From Apostichopus japonicus (lineage: Eukaryota > Echinodermata > Holothuroidea > Aspidochirotida > Stichopodidae): a stretch of DNA of 64,000 bases. The notes beneath the pieces are model-generated. The model saw only the letters and a program-made list of their open reading frames with translations. It did no database searches and was not told the DNA's origin. Positions 23,595 through 36,238 of this stretch are shown piece after piece. Numbering within the stretch: the stretch's first letter is position 1; each line of letters opens with the position of its first letter. The position numbers were made by a program, and so were the translations under genes. The DNA is taken from assembly GCF_037975245.1 (NCBI RefSeq), contig NC_092571.1:10363917-10427916 (forward strand), read 5' to 3'.

Positions 23595-26500
23595 GTAAGT
23601 ACAGCAGTGAAGTGATTTAAGATTCTCTGCAAATACCTTGCTATTTTATGAAATGGAGTCACTATGACTTGCTAATACTGTAAGCTTTCCAAGTTTCAAA
23701 CGGTAAATACGAGTAGGAGGATAGTGTTAAAATTGTAAACAGTGTATTAGGTTTGGTATTAAACTTGCATTGCCATGTAGGTTGATTGCACATCACTGCT
23801 TAGGCCTACTGTAAATGCAAAATTTATACAGAGTCAATCTTAAACTGTTATTACACTCAGTCTCAGACCACCATGGGACCTCTAAAACCTGGCTTGGAAG
23901 AAACAGAACTTTAGGTGCAATCATGTTTGGTTTATTAAGCAGATTTTCAATCCTCTGAAAGTGTAGGCTGTCCAAAAAGTGTTGGCCATGCTACAGCATG
24001 GCCAAACTTCTAGCAAGTTTGTAAACTTGTGGGTTTACTGTTGAAGAGTGAGCATTCATAATCTTTTATAATTTTTGATTCCTTGCTGATGGAGATGGTA
24101 CAGTATATGTGTGGGTACAGTATTTGTGAGGGTGTGTCGCCTTGGCTTGCAAACACTATATAACTCAAAAGAGTACATGGTGCTTCATTTTTAAACTTGA
24201 TATGTGGATAAAGCTTAGTAAGTAGACTGACCTTATCACTTTCCATGAAGGTCATTGGAGGTCACCATTTGAGGTAAACAAAGGGTAAAACTCAGAGAAA
24301 CTTGTAAAACGGGGAAAACTTCAAAACAAACCATTGGTTAACTTCATACCTGGCATGTGGATGTACCTTTGTCAGAAGAACAACCCATTTTGTTTATCTT
24401 GAGGTTCAAGGTCATGAGAGATCAGAGTCTGAAATGTGTATTTAAACACAACACTGAGTGTTTACTTTGGATGAATTCATGTAGACCCACCATATTGATT
24501 TCACTGAACCTATAGTTTTTGTGGGAGGTCAAGCGTCATCTGCAGTTATCAGCATTTGGTCAAAGTCTAAAAATTCTGAAAGTTCAAGTTATTCCAGTGT
24601 AAAGGTAAGGTGAGCTTCTGTTGTTACTAGCTGCATTCAAAGGTCATTGGAAGTCAAACTTGGAAATACAGTGTTAGTTATATTAAATGTTCTTGAATAA
24701 TTTTGTACTTTAGGAAGCATTAGTACAGCTAATTGGCTTTTTGGGTAACTAATTTTGAAAAAGACAAAAGGTTCTAGATGTGCATGCTAAACTGATCAAA
24801 CTTGTGCACGAAGCAAGGTACAGTACTGAAGATTTTAACACAATAATGTAAAGAGCTGATAAACTTATGTCTGTTATGTGATTATTTGAACTTAGATTGA
24901 ATTCTCTTTTAATAAAGTTACAGTAGATTTTCCTTCTATGTTTGGTAGACGTCAAATCGGGTATTAATTTGGGACAAAGAGAGTGTCATTGTGTAGATGA
25001 GACATCTCTGGCATAGTTTGATTAAACAATGGTTTTGTCCAGACCACAGTTCTGCATGTTATTGTTTCTAAGTGTATGGCAGATTTAATGACAGATGTAC
25101 TACTGTATTGTTAATTATGTATACCAAACATTAATTTATCAATTCATTGTCATCACAATGAAGGCTGTCAACACTGACCTCTTACAGTGGATTGTGAATG
25201 TGAGATCATTCATGATCTGGCCATGTGGACAGATTTATTAAAAAACTACACCATATGACGTAGACATTACCCATTGAGGCCACATTTATCTTTATAGTTT
25301 AAAAATTAGTCTGTACATAGCATATTAAAATTAATTTGCTTAAATTTGTACGGTGCAAGTTGCTGATGCAATATATTTCTCAACTGCAGTGTGATTTATG
25401 TGAAAGTTATCATATTATTGTACATGGCTATGAAAAAAGCTTGTGACTTGCATTCAATATTAGAAGTAGGATAACCCCTATTTCAATACTCCTCAGGCTG
25501 TATGCTGAGGTTGTGTATTTAAACCATTATCTTGTATCAGTTGTACTGGTAGTCAATAAAAATAATTGTAACCTGGGACAGTGCACAAGAATCATAATTT
25601 ACGTTCTGATCAATAGCCTTACAGTATTTCCATTAGACTATAATACTTATATTACAAGTGTCTCATGATCAAATTTTCAAACATTTTGATGCACATTCAA
25701 ATTGACACTATATCCAGTTTCCTTATTATGATGATGTGACAGTTTGATATGTAGCACTGTCTTTGATTTTGACATCAGACTGGGCTGGTTATAAGGTTAA
25801 TGTAACTATATGGCCTGCGCTTGACTTATACTTAGCTAAAGATGTATTCAAACTGAACGGAAGTGTCTAAAATTGTTTCAGGAAATGGTATAGAAAGGTT
25901 TGCAGGGTATTTGTCATCAACTCTGTAATTACAGTATTTTCTACGTGCTCTGGCCATTGTAGTACAAAGTTACTTACATTGGTGTAGGGGATGAACTGCA
26001 ACATTGAGACTATGAATCCATTAGCATGTTAAAGGCATTGAAGACTCGCCCCAAACCGGGTGCCGCCATCTGAAAAAGTTAACTTCCTGTTGCTTGCAAG
26101 TAACGTTTTGTTCGTGTCGCTACAAAATGCAGACAGTAATGAAACGTGATACCTTGTTATCTTTAGCTGGACCTGAGATGTCCATCGCTGTATAGTTTAT
26201 ACACTGTGCTGTGGGTATTGACGGCAGCTGTATGTACTGACTGCACACTAGTGTCTAATTACCGACGGTAGCAAGCTGTGTGTGTATTTTCTGGGATGGT
26301 GGTGTCTAACACTTCTGTTACACCTCAATCGATACTAGGTCAGATTACCGGCATTTCGTTAGACGTTTCTTTTTGCGCGAGTCTTCACACCCTTTAATAC
26401 TCTGGGATCATTATGAAGTTTGTGTCTAAAAATCTACTTACAGGTCACTGAAGTTCCATTGTAAGGTCACTTCAAGAGGCAATATTGATTATTGACACAT

Positions 26501-29500
26501 TATTTTAAATGTTTGTTGATGTTCTTGTAATCTCTGTGAGCCATTTGCCACCTACTATTATGTGGTAATGTGGTTACGGAGGATGTTAAAAAGTCAATTC
26601 TTAATGAGTTATGTATTTGGTAAGGCAAAGTTTTTAGATACCGTTGGTTAATGTGCTCGGTGCATGTCTTACATGCACTTTGCTCAGTTTGCTGGAGTAA
26701 ATCTATATATATATATATATAGTAGGGAATTATAAATCTATTACACAACAACTTTCTGTTCAGTGGAAACAATGTTCTATTTTTGAGGCTGATGCAGGCC
26801 AAAAAATTATGCTTTTCCTTCCATCCAGTTCAAAGGTTGTAAATATAATCTCTCTGTAAAGATTATTGATTTAATTCCAAAATACAGTTCATGCATGAAT
26901 ACATTTGAAAGGATCCTGCTCCATAAAGGGTGGAAATGAAAGGTCATGTCCTGTAATAGGTATTATTGTAAAACCTTGTGAACAAGGTATGTCAAGGAAA
27001 GATCATAGCCAAATATTGGTGGATATGTAAATATGTACCCCATATTGAGTATACATACCAGCTACATGTGCTTCTGATGGAACTCGTGTAAGGGTCAACA
27101 TAGGTCAAAATAAGGAAACCTTGTCAACAGATTTATAGATTTCAAGAACAGAAAATTGGATGGATCTCACTCATAATATATGGGAAACTATTCAAACAAG
27201 TCAAAGGTCATATGAGTTATAGGTATTCCGTGGTGAGATGCACTAGCTTGTTAACATGAGCTCACAAGAAAGGCTATCCTGTATTTGACTCAGTTTTCCC
27301 CAAAAGTAAAATAATACGGTTAATGTTCGTTGGAGGTCAAAATTGTACCAAAAGTCACTAAAATCACTGAAAAGAAGTTGTCAGGGACTTAGTGTTTAAG
27401 ATTGTGAGAGGTACTATAAGTTATAGTTTCCACACTCTGGTAAATAACAAATTATTGTTATGGTCACTTCTTCTCACTCCATTGAATATTTAGTGGAAAG
27501 AAATGGTTATATAATCAACTGATTATTAGACAATTTACAAGATGCATAACATCTTGCTGAAAAGTTGTCATAAATAAAGAATATAATAGCATTTTAAGTA
27601 CATTGCAAGTAATGCTGATTAATGCAGGTACATTGTGAACATTCTGCTGTTTAAATGGTCATGATATTTTCAAATACTGTAAGATCTGACAGTTGACAAA
27701 TTTCAAAAGATAGACCAGAGGGCAGAGGCATACCCAATGTGAGCTTGAAGCAAAGAGTTGTGATGTCACATATGTGAGCACTTTATGCCTTATATGAATA
27801 ATATATACACACACATTTACTGGTATTTTGGTAAGTTGAAAGCCCCATCCCATCATCTTAGGTCATAGCAACAAGGTGATAAAGGAAGGAAGGCAGAATA
27901 TTTTATTGTCATTGTGCAACAATGATGTCCCGGTTTGATTCAAGTTCACTTGTCATACAAACTATGACAACTTCATTTATCATCATGAGCTTAGATTATG
28001 TCTCTCTTTTATCAATTAAAAATGTAATATAAAAGAGCCACGTGGTACCCTCGATGTGTTATCGCCAGATGGACTTGGCACGGTGTAATCCTGAAAAGGA
28101 CAAGCTTAATACTAGTCTGTCTTTTGATATCTGATCACTTGGTGGCATACGAACTTTCACCAATTGATACTGTAGTACAAAATTTATTTTGATGTTCCTG
28201 GTACTATTGTACTTTTTTCTGTACATGTACTGTACTAGAAGCTACTGGTGTCAACTTTTAAGAGAAGCAGTGTATTCTGAAATGTTTGCCCCTTTTTTTT
28301 CTCTGCAGGGTAACTTTGTTCTTAGCAAAGACGAGCTTCTGAAAACTCAGAAGGAAGAGTATGAGACAATACTGTGTCTCAGCATCACAAAGTGGATCCA
28401 CCTGAACTGGGGTGATGATGGCTTGAAACGTTTTTTCCGTCGTATATTTCTAGCCCTGAAACCAGGAGGTGTATTCATACTGGAACCACAGGCTTGGCCT
28501 TCATATGCAAAGAAGAAGAAAATGACAGTAAGTCTCCTCTCTCATTGCACTTGGAAGGCTGCTACAGGGGATTGGTAGTGTTGTGGGGGTGGGGATGGTG
28601 GGGGGGGAGGGAGGGTGGGGGATGAGAGATGAGAGGGTGTGTGTGGTTCAGGGATGACTTAAAAGAAGGGTTATTGAAAGGCAATGGTCATTTGAGAAAA
28701 TAAGTCTATAAATACTGTAGCAAAGTAACATTAAAACACATAACATGCTTAGCAGTGTACTGTACTGTCAGACACTGCTGCTGAAGTGATTGTGTTTTTA
28801 ACTTTCACCGTCATTGTAACTAAGTGCTAGACATCACCTTATCAGGCGCGGATCCAGAGGGGGGGTCCAGGGGGTCCGGACCCCCCTGCTCTTGGCCAAA
28901 AAAAAAAAAAAAAAAGGAGAAAAAAAAAGAGAGAGAAAAAAATAATTTCATTAAATGCCAATTTTAAACATGTAGGACGTCAGAAGGGCGGTTATCCTTA
29001 CAAGTCAGCCAGGTGTGTCTTTTCCGTCAAATGAACTATAGTGTGCATGCGTGCTACACGTGCCAAAAATGCCTAAAATTCTCAATTTTCAGACCGAAAA
29101 GTTTCAAAATTGAGGTGGTGTTCGAGAATTTCACAATGGATAGAGGGAATCCCACTCCCCTTAGACCCTAGGATCACTGGAGGCCAAACCCCTCACCTTT
29201 CCAGAATCCTGGATCCGGCCCTGCATCAAACAGTGGTGACGGAACGGGAGGGGGAATGGGGGCTAAAGGCATTATGATTTTTGTATCATCTCAACTCATC
29301 AGATATGTATTACCATATTTCATAGATTGTTTTTTTCTCATCAATTGAGAAATTGCAGACATGAGATCCATATTTTCAGGCTAGGTACATGCAGCTTAGA
29401 ATACTCGGGAAGTGACGTTTCCGGCCATCTGGGGGGTTTGTAAAGCCAAAAATTTTCTGGTACGCTCCGCGCCAACCGATGGTGGCGCTCCGCTTAGAAA

Positions 29501-32500
29501 GTCTTACGTTCAGGCGCGGCTGGACCAGTCAGACCCCCCCCTGTCACAAATCCTGCATCCGCCCCTACTTATGTTGAAAAATGAACTGCATAAGTAACAT
29601 CTGTTTAACCAGTGAAAAATCAAGCACAATGTGTTGAACTAGTTTGAAAAAAACTTGAGTGTCAAACATTGCCATTGCACTGCTCTGCAAATGAGATTTG
29701 TCTGGTCAAAAATTCCATACCAATTACGTGGACACTCCACAATGAAGACAATGTCATTAGAATAGGTGCTAAATGTTGGTTAGTTTCCACTGATAAAACT
29801 AGTTCAACATAATGGGAATGAGTGAACATGATTGAATCCAAGACAAAATTTGGCACCCTTCATAATATTTCGTACATTATTTGACTGTACGTAGAAGTAC
29901 AAGGGTGCACTTAACATTTGGAAAGAACAACAGGGCTCTAAGAAGATTGGGATAAAATTAGGTAACATAAAGGTACCATGGTAACAAACAGTGACTGCTC
30001 TGAGTCTTGTCACTGTATTGTGAGGAGAAGACTCCATGGGAAGATTTATACTAAGGAAAGGAAGTAATACATAAATCAAACTTTGCACAAGAACAAGACC
30101 TTTCACCAGTAGGAGTAGCTGATTTATTTTGACTGAAAAAATGTGTATGGTTTAATGGTTAATTAGCATGAAAATTAAATTACTTGGGTGCACACAAACT
30201 GTGTTTATGATATGAGCTAACTGTAGCAAGTTCAAATTTTGTACATATTTTTTTCTAGCGTTTCTGAGAAATGTATGTACACATTCACTGTTTATATAAT
30301 CCTTTGACAATTGAGAATCAGGTGGATTGTGACTTAATCTTCTAAGAGGGCTTTATAGTAATATAAACTTATTTTATTGCTACTTTTGTGGGTGCTGTGA
30401 CTTAGTAAACTAACCAGTTAAGACCATATCTAGTTATAATTGGAATCTCTATGTGATTGTGAGGTCATAAGTTCATCACCATGGGGGTTAATGTGAATCA
30501 GTCTATTGTTATACTTGGTACAAGATGAAACAAACTCAGGAATCAGGACCACATCTAATGTATGCTGTGGCCTAGGGCAATGAATTGCTTATATAACTGA
30601 GGCATTATTCCTGGAAGGGTAAGAAAGGCAGTCCTGAATAGTGCAAAGACTACCCTCACAACTTAGACAGATGAGGGCACAGATAGAAAAACAAAAGTTG
30701 TTTAGGTATAGTGAAGTTTAAGGTAGCATACGCCCATTTAAAGCCCCATTGACTTACACACTAAATCACAAAAGTAATGTGGTCTCTAAGTCTAGATAGA
30801 AGTTTTCACTAGCTAAACGCACCCATCACCGGATAGCTGACAAGTTGGCCTTTCATGGCACCATCAATTTTCCATACCATGACCGCGCAGATTTGTTGCT
30901 ATCCGAGCTGGAAGTTTTCGTCACTTGTAAACAAACCTCTTCACTCAGTAGTAAACAATTTTCCTACGCTGCTCCTGGGAGGCCTAAAGGGGTCTAAAAT
31001 TGCCTCAATTGACCCAATTTTCTCACCACATGTACTTCCATTCATGCTCTTTAACATGCACGCCATAAAAAAATAGATCAGGATTGATAACAGGTCAAAA
31101 AAGATGTTCTCCTGCTGCTCTTTGGCACTTTTCCTGAAGGAGAACAATCGAGCGGATGGATATAGACTCTAATAGGAGTATGCCACCTTGGGGCAATTCT
31201 GGTGCACCATGTGGAAAGCTTTGTATGGGAGGTCTGTGGAGATCATTGGGTCAAATTGTTGAACCTAACATGTTAGTACCCTGGATAGGCCAACTAGAGT
31301 TCAAAGTCTTTCAGTTTCTCAATATGATACTACAAAATATATGTCTTTTCTTGTTACATTGTGAATTTTCTCAGACCTTGAGATTCAATGTGTACATTTG
31401 TTATGTTGAAATACCCCCAAAGGTACTGAGTTGGTGAAGTGGGAGAGGAATAGTTTATTTCTTACCATAGTACCTGGTTTAAATACAATAAGTAATACTT
31501 AACATGATGCTGCATGGTATGAAATTATGAATGGCTGTGCCAAATGCTGAAAAACCTAAAGAAAATGCCTGTAGATATACTTGTATGTACAGTCTTGCAA
31601 TGGACGATTTGAGCCAACGATAACAAATTTTATCTAGGAAACTTGTTATAGTAGGTCTACAGTACATCCATGCATATTAGGTTTGACTACTTAAATATTT
31701 ACTTCATCAAAAATTACAAATATGGGAGATCAAATCAAATCAAACAAGAAAATATTGTAACCTTTTCTGTAAAACATCAGCTAAAGACTAATGTGAACCT
31801 GTTGGGAGGACAATTGTGCAAAGGAGTAAGAATTAAACTCAAGAATGTGATCAGAGTACTGTATGTGTAAAGCAGTTAGCAAGTTTTCATTGAAGGTATT
31901 CTGCATTTTAAATTAAAGCCTATAGAAGCCGAGAAAACAAACATAATTACAAAATCACAAGAAATGTAAAATTACAAGATACAGTAGCATCAGGGTGGGG
32001 AAGGGGAGGGGATAGGGGACCGGACAGGGGCGAGTGTAAATCCAGTTGAATATGAGTGTGCCTGAAAACAGTACAGTGAGCAGTGAGCACTGTCGTTATG
32101 TACAGTAGTCAACATAATGCATTTGCTGCCAGTTTTGTGACAAACCTGAATAAGGTTATGATTTGTAGGTAGTTGTGTCATTGTGCTAAACTAACAACCA
32201 TGACCCCTTCGTACATGGACTAACAGCTCAATGTTATAGCTAAGATCATTAATCAAACAGTGTGGAATTTTTGAGGTTTGGAGCATGTCCATATACAGTA
32301 GATCACCAAATGGTTGAAAAAGTGAAAATATCTGTGTCCAGACTATTTAAGGAACAAACTGAGTTTGCAAGAGTTTGCAAGACCTTGTAGATTTAGTTGT
32401 TTGTTAATTTATTTTAGCTATGATACCTGTCCCTAAGGGCAAATTGCAGGTTTGGCTGAGTATCTACAGTAATTCATCAAGATAGATAACGATCTGTTTC

Positions 32501-34930
32501 AAGCTTTTGTTTCTCCACCTTTGCAACAACTTGTTAGATCTCAGTGAATCTGTCATGTTTGCCACTGTTTTTTATTAGCTGCTTCTGTTGTGTAGTATCT
32601 TGTCTGTTTCTAATTTTAAGTTCTAATGGTGAATATTATCAGAATTAGCAATATTCCCACTCAGTCCCAGAAGACTTTGTTTGTTGCATAATAGGATAAT
32701 GGATCAACTTTACCTTTGATTATAATGTATTAGAAATGTGATATATTTGCCTGGATTGTTTGTGGCGCTAAATGACACTTTCATACTCTACTATAATTTG
32801 TTGTTTTGTCTTTGTGAAAAGATGGAGATACTTTCTTTGTGGCAGGCAGAGAATTAACAGCTGGCTTTAAAGGTTGCCAATGGGAATCCATAAACTTGCA
32901 GCAAACAAGCTGAACTATACTAGTAATTTCTGTTCAGTCTGGTGAATGGAGCTGCTTTTACTGAAGTCAGTCAAGTGATATGCTGATAGGTCGTATTATT
33001 AAAACTAGTCAATACAAACAATTAACAGTGATTGTCAATGTTTCCTTACTATGTGGCGTGTTCAGTCAAGTGATATAGGCTGATAGGTTGTACAGTATCA
33101 TTAAAACTAGTCAATAAAAACACTTAACATGGATTGTCAATGTATCCTTTCTCTGTGGTGTGTTCGGTCAAGTGATATAAGCTGATAGGTTGTATTATTA
33201 AAACTAGTCAATACAAAGAGTTAACAGTGATTGTCAATGTATCCTTTCTCTGTGGTGTGTTCGGTCAAGGGATAAATATAGGCTGATAGGTCGTATTATT
33301 AAAACTAGTCAGTACAAACAGTTTACAGGGATTGTCAATGCATCCTTCCCCTGGTGAGTTCGGTCAAGTGAAAAAAATAGGTTGATAGGTCGTATCATTA
33401 AAACTAGTCAATACAAACAGTTAACAGGGATTGTCAATGTATCCTTCTTCAGTGGTGTGTTCGGTCAAGTGAAAAAAATAGGCTGATACATCGTATCATT
33501 AAAACTAGTCAATACAAACAGTTAACAGGGATTGTCAATGTATCCTTCCTCTGTGGTGAGTCCCAGTCAAGTGCATCTCGCTTCATTACACAATTCTTCT
33601 TCTGCTTTCAGGAAACCACCTACAGAAACTTTTACAAGATCGAATTCAAGCCCCACGACTTCAAGCGGTTTCTTCTCAAAGATGTTGGTTTCTCCACTTG
33701 TGAAGTAATTGGGACACCAGTGAACCAGTCAAAAGGTATCAAATTACTGTTGTAAATGGTTTTGTCTTTATAGGGCAGAGAAGGCGGGTTTAATCCCTCA
33801 ATTGGAGCTTTGAACGTTTATATCTCTTTCTTTAATCTGACCTTCTTTGTGACTGGCAAGAGTCCAGTTTGGTAAATGTTAATACTACATCGAATTGTAG
33901 TATGTTGTCCTAGGTTGTTGTTCAAAATATTGCCAAAAGAATACAGGCCGGTATTTGGATGTCGTCCTCAAATGAGTTGGTGCAGTTATTAAAAAAACAT
34001 CTTGAATTTTCAAAATCTACACGGAAGATCTAATAGACGTAGTATTTCAAACTTTGCTGAATGCTGATAAAATGTACTGATCATTTTCATGGTACACACA
34101 CCAGTGTCAGCTGAATGATGAGAGCTGATCTTCACAAACAAAATAGGTAAAGGCTTGTAAGGAGTGAAAGGGTGAAACAAACCAGCGCTCAGTTCATCCA
34201 TGCTAAATGCTAACGCTCACGTACCTCTATTATCCAAGAGTTGACTCTATGTTCAATCGACCTCACGTCAGTCACCGCACAGCATAACCTTACTATCTAC
34301 TATCAAACTTTTAAGTTATGCTTTGTTGAAATTGATGACATTGCACAATCCTTTGTTGTAGCAAGGTTACAGACTGGAGGATAAATGTTGGGGAAATCTT
34401 CATTCTCAGGGCATTGAGAGCAGTTAATGTGATTTACTGTTCCATCATCCTTCAAAGTGATAATATAAAGTAATATTCACTATGTAGAAACTCACGCCAA
34501 AGCAATGTTGTAATAGATATCAGCGACAGGAAGCATGTTGTTATTATTGCATTACTTATCCTTGTGGTACATATAAATTTCTGATATTCTTCCTTAAAAG
34601 TTTTATGCTGTTATTGATATGAATTATGAATATGATATGAATTGTTATGAATTATGTGGTACATCTCGTACTTGCTATTTAGACATGTCGACCCTTTATG
34701 TTAACTTTATTTTTCTTGCAGGCTTTAGGAGACAGCTGTTACTGTTTAAGAAGCTGAACCGAAGACCAGCAGATGCTCAGATTGCTCAGAGTATAGAGTT
34801 AAATCATAAGGACTCCTCAAGCCAATCTTCCTTGGAAAGTAGTAACCCTCCAGCTAGCTTACACTGTCTAGAACATAAGGAAGCTACAAAATGGAAAGAC
34901 CGACCTAAAGAGGACAAAACCAATCTGTGA
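22206..34930 (+). CDS. MEPCE: MEPCE, 7SK snRNA 5'-gamma-phosphate methyltransferase
   Basis: Caps 7SK snRNA by methylating its 5' gamma phosphate from S-adenosylmethionine and stays bound in the 7SK RNP that holds P-TEFb in the nucleus. Four coding exons, all GT/AG and in phase: 22206-23594, 28309-28527, 33612-33735, 34722-34930; 646 aa against about 689 in human. The ATG at 22206 has A at -3; the frame reaches only six bases further up, to a GTG. Residues 1-320 are disordered and basic, with two DPL-x-LNS motifs. The Bin3-type catalytic domain begins at [11 protein letters not shown] (329-339), then the SAM-binding motif [10 protein letters not shown] (361-370), and [15 protein letters not shown] (485-499). 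Exon 4 ends with a low-complexity tail. Introns hold only repeats. Confidence 0.96.
23595..28308 (+). other. MEPCE intron 1
   Basis: No exon. Carries the TTAA-flanked MITE at 26029-26397, an (at)n tract at 26703-26720, and many scattered aggtca words (for example near 24244, 24412, 24644, 26941, 27102, 27199 and 27333) in poorly conserved, possibly decayed repeat units. Confidence 0.7.
26029..26397 (+). mobile_element. TTAA-flanked MITE, copy 1
   Basis: ttaa then aggcattgaagactcgccc at the left; gcgcgagtcttcacaccc then tttaa at the right. The ends are imperfect inverted repeats. TTAA duplication suggests piggyBac-type transposition. No coding capacity. Defines the arbitrary plus orientation. 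Confidence 0.88.
28309..28527 (+). CDS. MEPCE: MEPCE exon 2: catalytic core
   Basis: 73 codons, phase 0 on both sides. [19 protein letters not shown] then [20 protein letters not shown] and [17 protein letters not shown], all hallmark Bin3/MEPCE blocks. Acceptor tctctgcag, donor aca/gtaagt. Confidence 0.96.
28843..29223. mobile_element. DNA transposon remnant with GGATCC-type inverted ends
   Basis: Left end caggcgcggatccag, right end ctggatccggccctg. A G-run and C-run pair (28858-28886) follows the left end. Flanks caccttat and catcaaac do not match, so the target duplication is lost or the ends are misjudged. In MEPCE intron 2. Confidence 0.65.
29350..29575 (-). mobile_element. copy of the GCGGAGCGCC-containing repeat family
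   Basis: Plus-strand order: cagacatgagatccatattt, cgggaagtg-cgtttccggcc, then gtacgctccgcgccaaccga tggtggcgctccgctta, ending in a C-run and ctgcatccgcccct. The same blocks recur, in reverse, around 50930-51380 and 51560-51720. Confidence 0.7.
30720..31189. mobile_element. short transposon with AAGGTAGCATAC inverted ends
   Basis: Left end aaggtagcatacgccc, right end ggagtatgccacctt. A related element with similar ends lies at 50352-50646. No target duplication seen, no coding capacity. In MEPCE intron 2. Confidence 0.65.
32967..33575. repeat. about six tandem units of about 100 bp next to MEPCE exon 3
   Basis: Units share ggtcaagtgatataggctga, then attaaaactagtcaatacaa and cagggattgtcaatgtatcc. 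Unit starts near 32970, 33066, 33168, 33264, 33364, 33464 with a last partial unit at 33567. The array ends about 40 bases before the exon 3 acceptor. Confidence 0.9.
33612..33735 (+). CDS. MEPCE: MEPCE exon 3
   Basis: 124 bases, phase 0 to phase 1: [20 protein letters not shown], then [18 protein letters not shown]. The acceptor sits only about 40 bases after the end of a 100-bp tandem array in the intron. Confidence 0.95.
33736..34721 (+). other. MEPCE intron 3
   Basis: Unique AT-rich sequence; nothing recognised except the donor (aaag/gtatca) and acceptor (ttcttgcag). Confidence 0.7.
34722..34930 (+). CDS. MEPCE: MEPCE exon 4 and stop
   Basis: Completes the domain with [15 protein letters not shown], then a polar tail of about 50 residues absent from the short human C-terminus as I recall it. 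Stop TGA at 34928-34930. Polyadenylation signals aataaa at 35190 and 35200. Confidence 0.93.
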
Positions 34931-35189
34931 CAAGATTGATTCACAGTCAGGCATCTAAAACCCATTCACTTTGCTGTATGTTAACACTGCCAGTAGAACT
35001 CAGCCAGTAAGAAGTCACCGGTGGTAAATACAGTGTGAGGACTTACTCGTTAAATAAGTGAAGAAACTTAGAAAGAAACTAAAGTTAAAATCAGAATTGT
35101 TCTAGACATGATATGTGTGATCAAAGTGAGACCGTATGTTGGAGAACACTTAGACTTAATGGAAATCTGAGGTAGAACAGTCTCAGTGA

Positions 35190-35205
35190 AATAAAGAGCA
35201 ATAAA
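35190..35205 (+). terminator. MEPCE: MEPCE polyadenylation signals
   Basis: Two aataaa hexamers (35190-35195 and 35200-35205), 260-275 bases after the stop codon. Cleavage site not seen. Confidence 0.6.
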
Positions 35206-35925
35206 TGCCAAAGCAAACAAACAAATAAACAAGTAAACAAAACAATACAAGGTAGTGGGAAGCAAAGCATTGAGAGTGAGTCCTTCCATTAAAGTTATAC
35301 AATCATTGTAGCAAAGGGACTGAAAATTTACGTTTGTATGTGTAAGCATTCAATGAGATTGTTCCATTTAGCATGAATGCTCCCTTTTAAAAAGTGTATA
35401 ACTTTGTGCTTGTGATACCACTTGTTTCTTCTTGGTTTTGGGTTACAGTATGTGGAAATATTTCTGTTTCATACTCACTGATGAGTTGCATGATAGTTTA
35501 CCTATATATTCTCTGTGGGTTTGATTGTCACAGTCATCTACTTACAGTCAGGGGTGTCTGCAACAGTATATTTTGGGCTATCAGTTCAAGTTAACGTTTC
35601 TGATATTTGAATGAGGACTTTATTTTCATCACTGAGAAGTTATAGACTTAAAACAAGTTCCATATGGCAGAGGAAGCCTACAAGAATTAGAATCTCAACA
35701 ATTACATCTAATATGCTTATTGTCTGATCAAGAATCCTGCAATAATAATGGTAGTTGTTAAGTTGCTTCTGCATTGCTGAGATGCTTGACCCTAAAAGGG
35801 CTTCATATCGCACAATAAAAGGTGGAATCTGGCCATTTAATTTCAATTTCACACAATGATTATCATTTGTATATTTACTGTGGCATTACAGAAAGATTGT
35901 TCTACACTGCTTTGATTTGATTGTG

Positions 35926-36238
35926 TTACGGTTCCCTTAACCGAACAGTGATAGTGTGTTACAGTCTCCCGAACAGTGATAGTGTGTTACAGTCCTCCGA
36001 ACAGTGATAGTGTGTAACAGTCCCCCGAACAGTGATAGTGTGTTACGGTCCCCTTAACCGAACAGTGATAGTGTGTTACGGTCCCCTTAACCGAACAGTG
36101 ATAGCGTGTTACGGTCCCCTTAACCGAACAGTGATAGCGTGTTACGGTCCCCTTAACCGAACAGTGATAGCATGCTACGGTCCCCTTAACCGAACAGTGA
36201 AAGTGTGTTACGGTCCCCTTAACTGAACAGTGGTCCCC
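35926..36238. repeat. 33-bp minisatellite, about 9 copies
   Basis: Unit cagtgatagtgtgttacggt ccccttaaccgaa; the first copies lack the ttaac part. The period divisible by 3 gives open frames on both strands (CYGPLNRTVI on plus), treated as artefacts. Confidence 0.93.
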
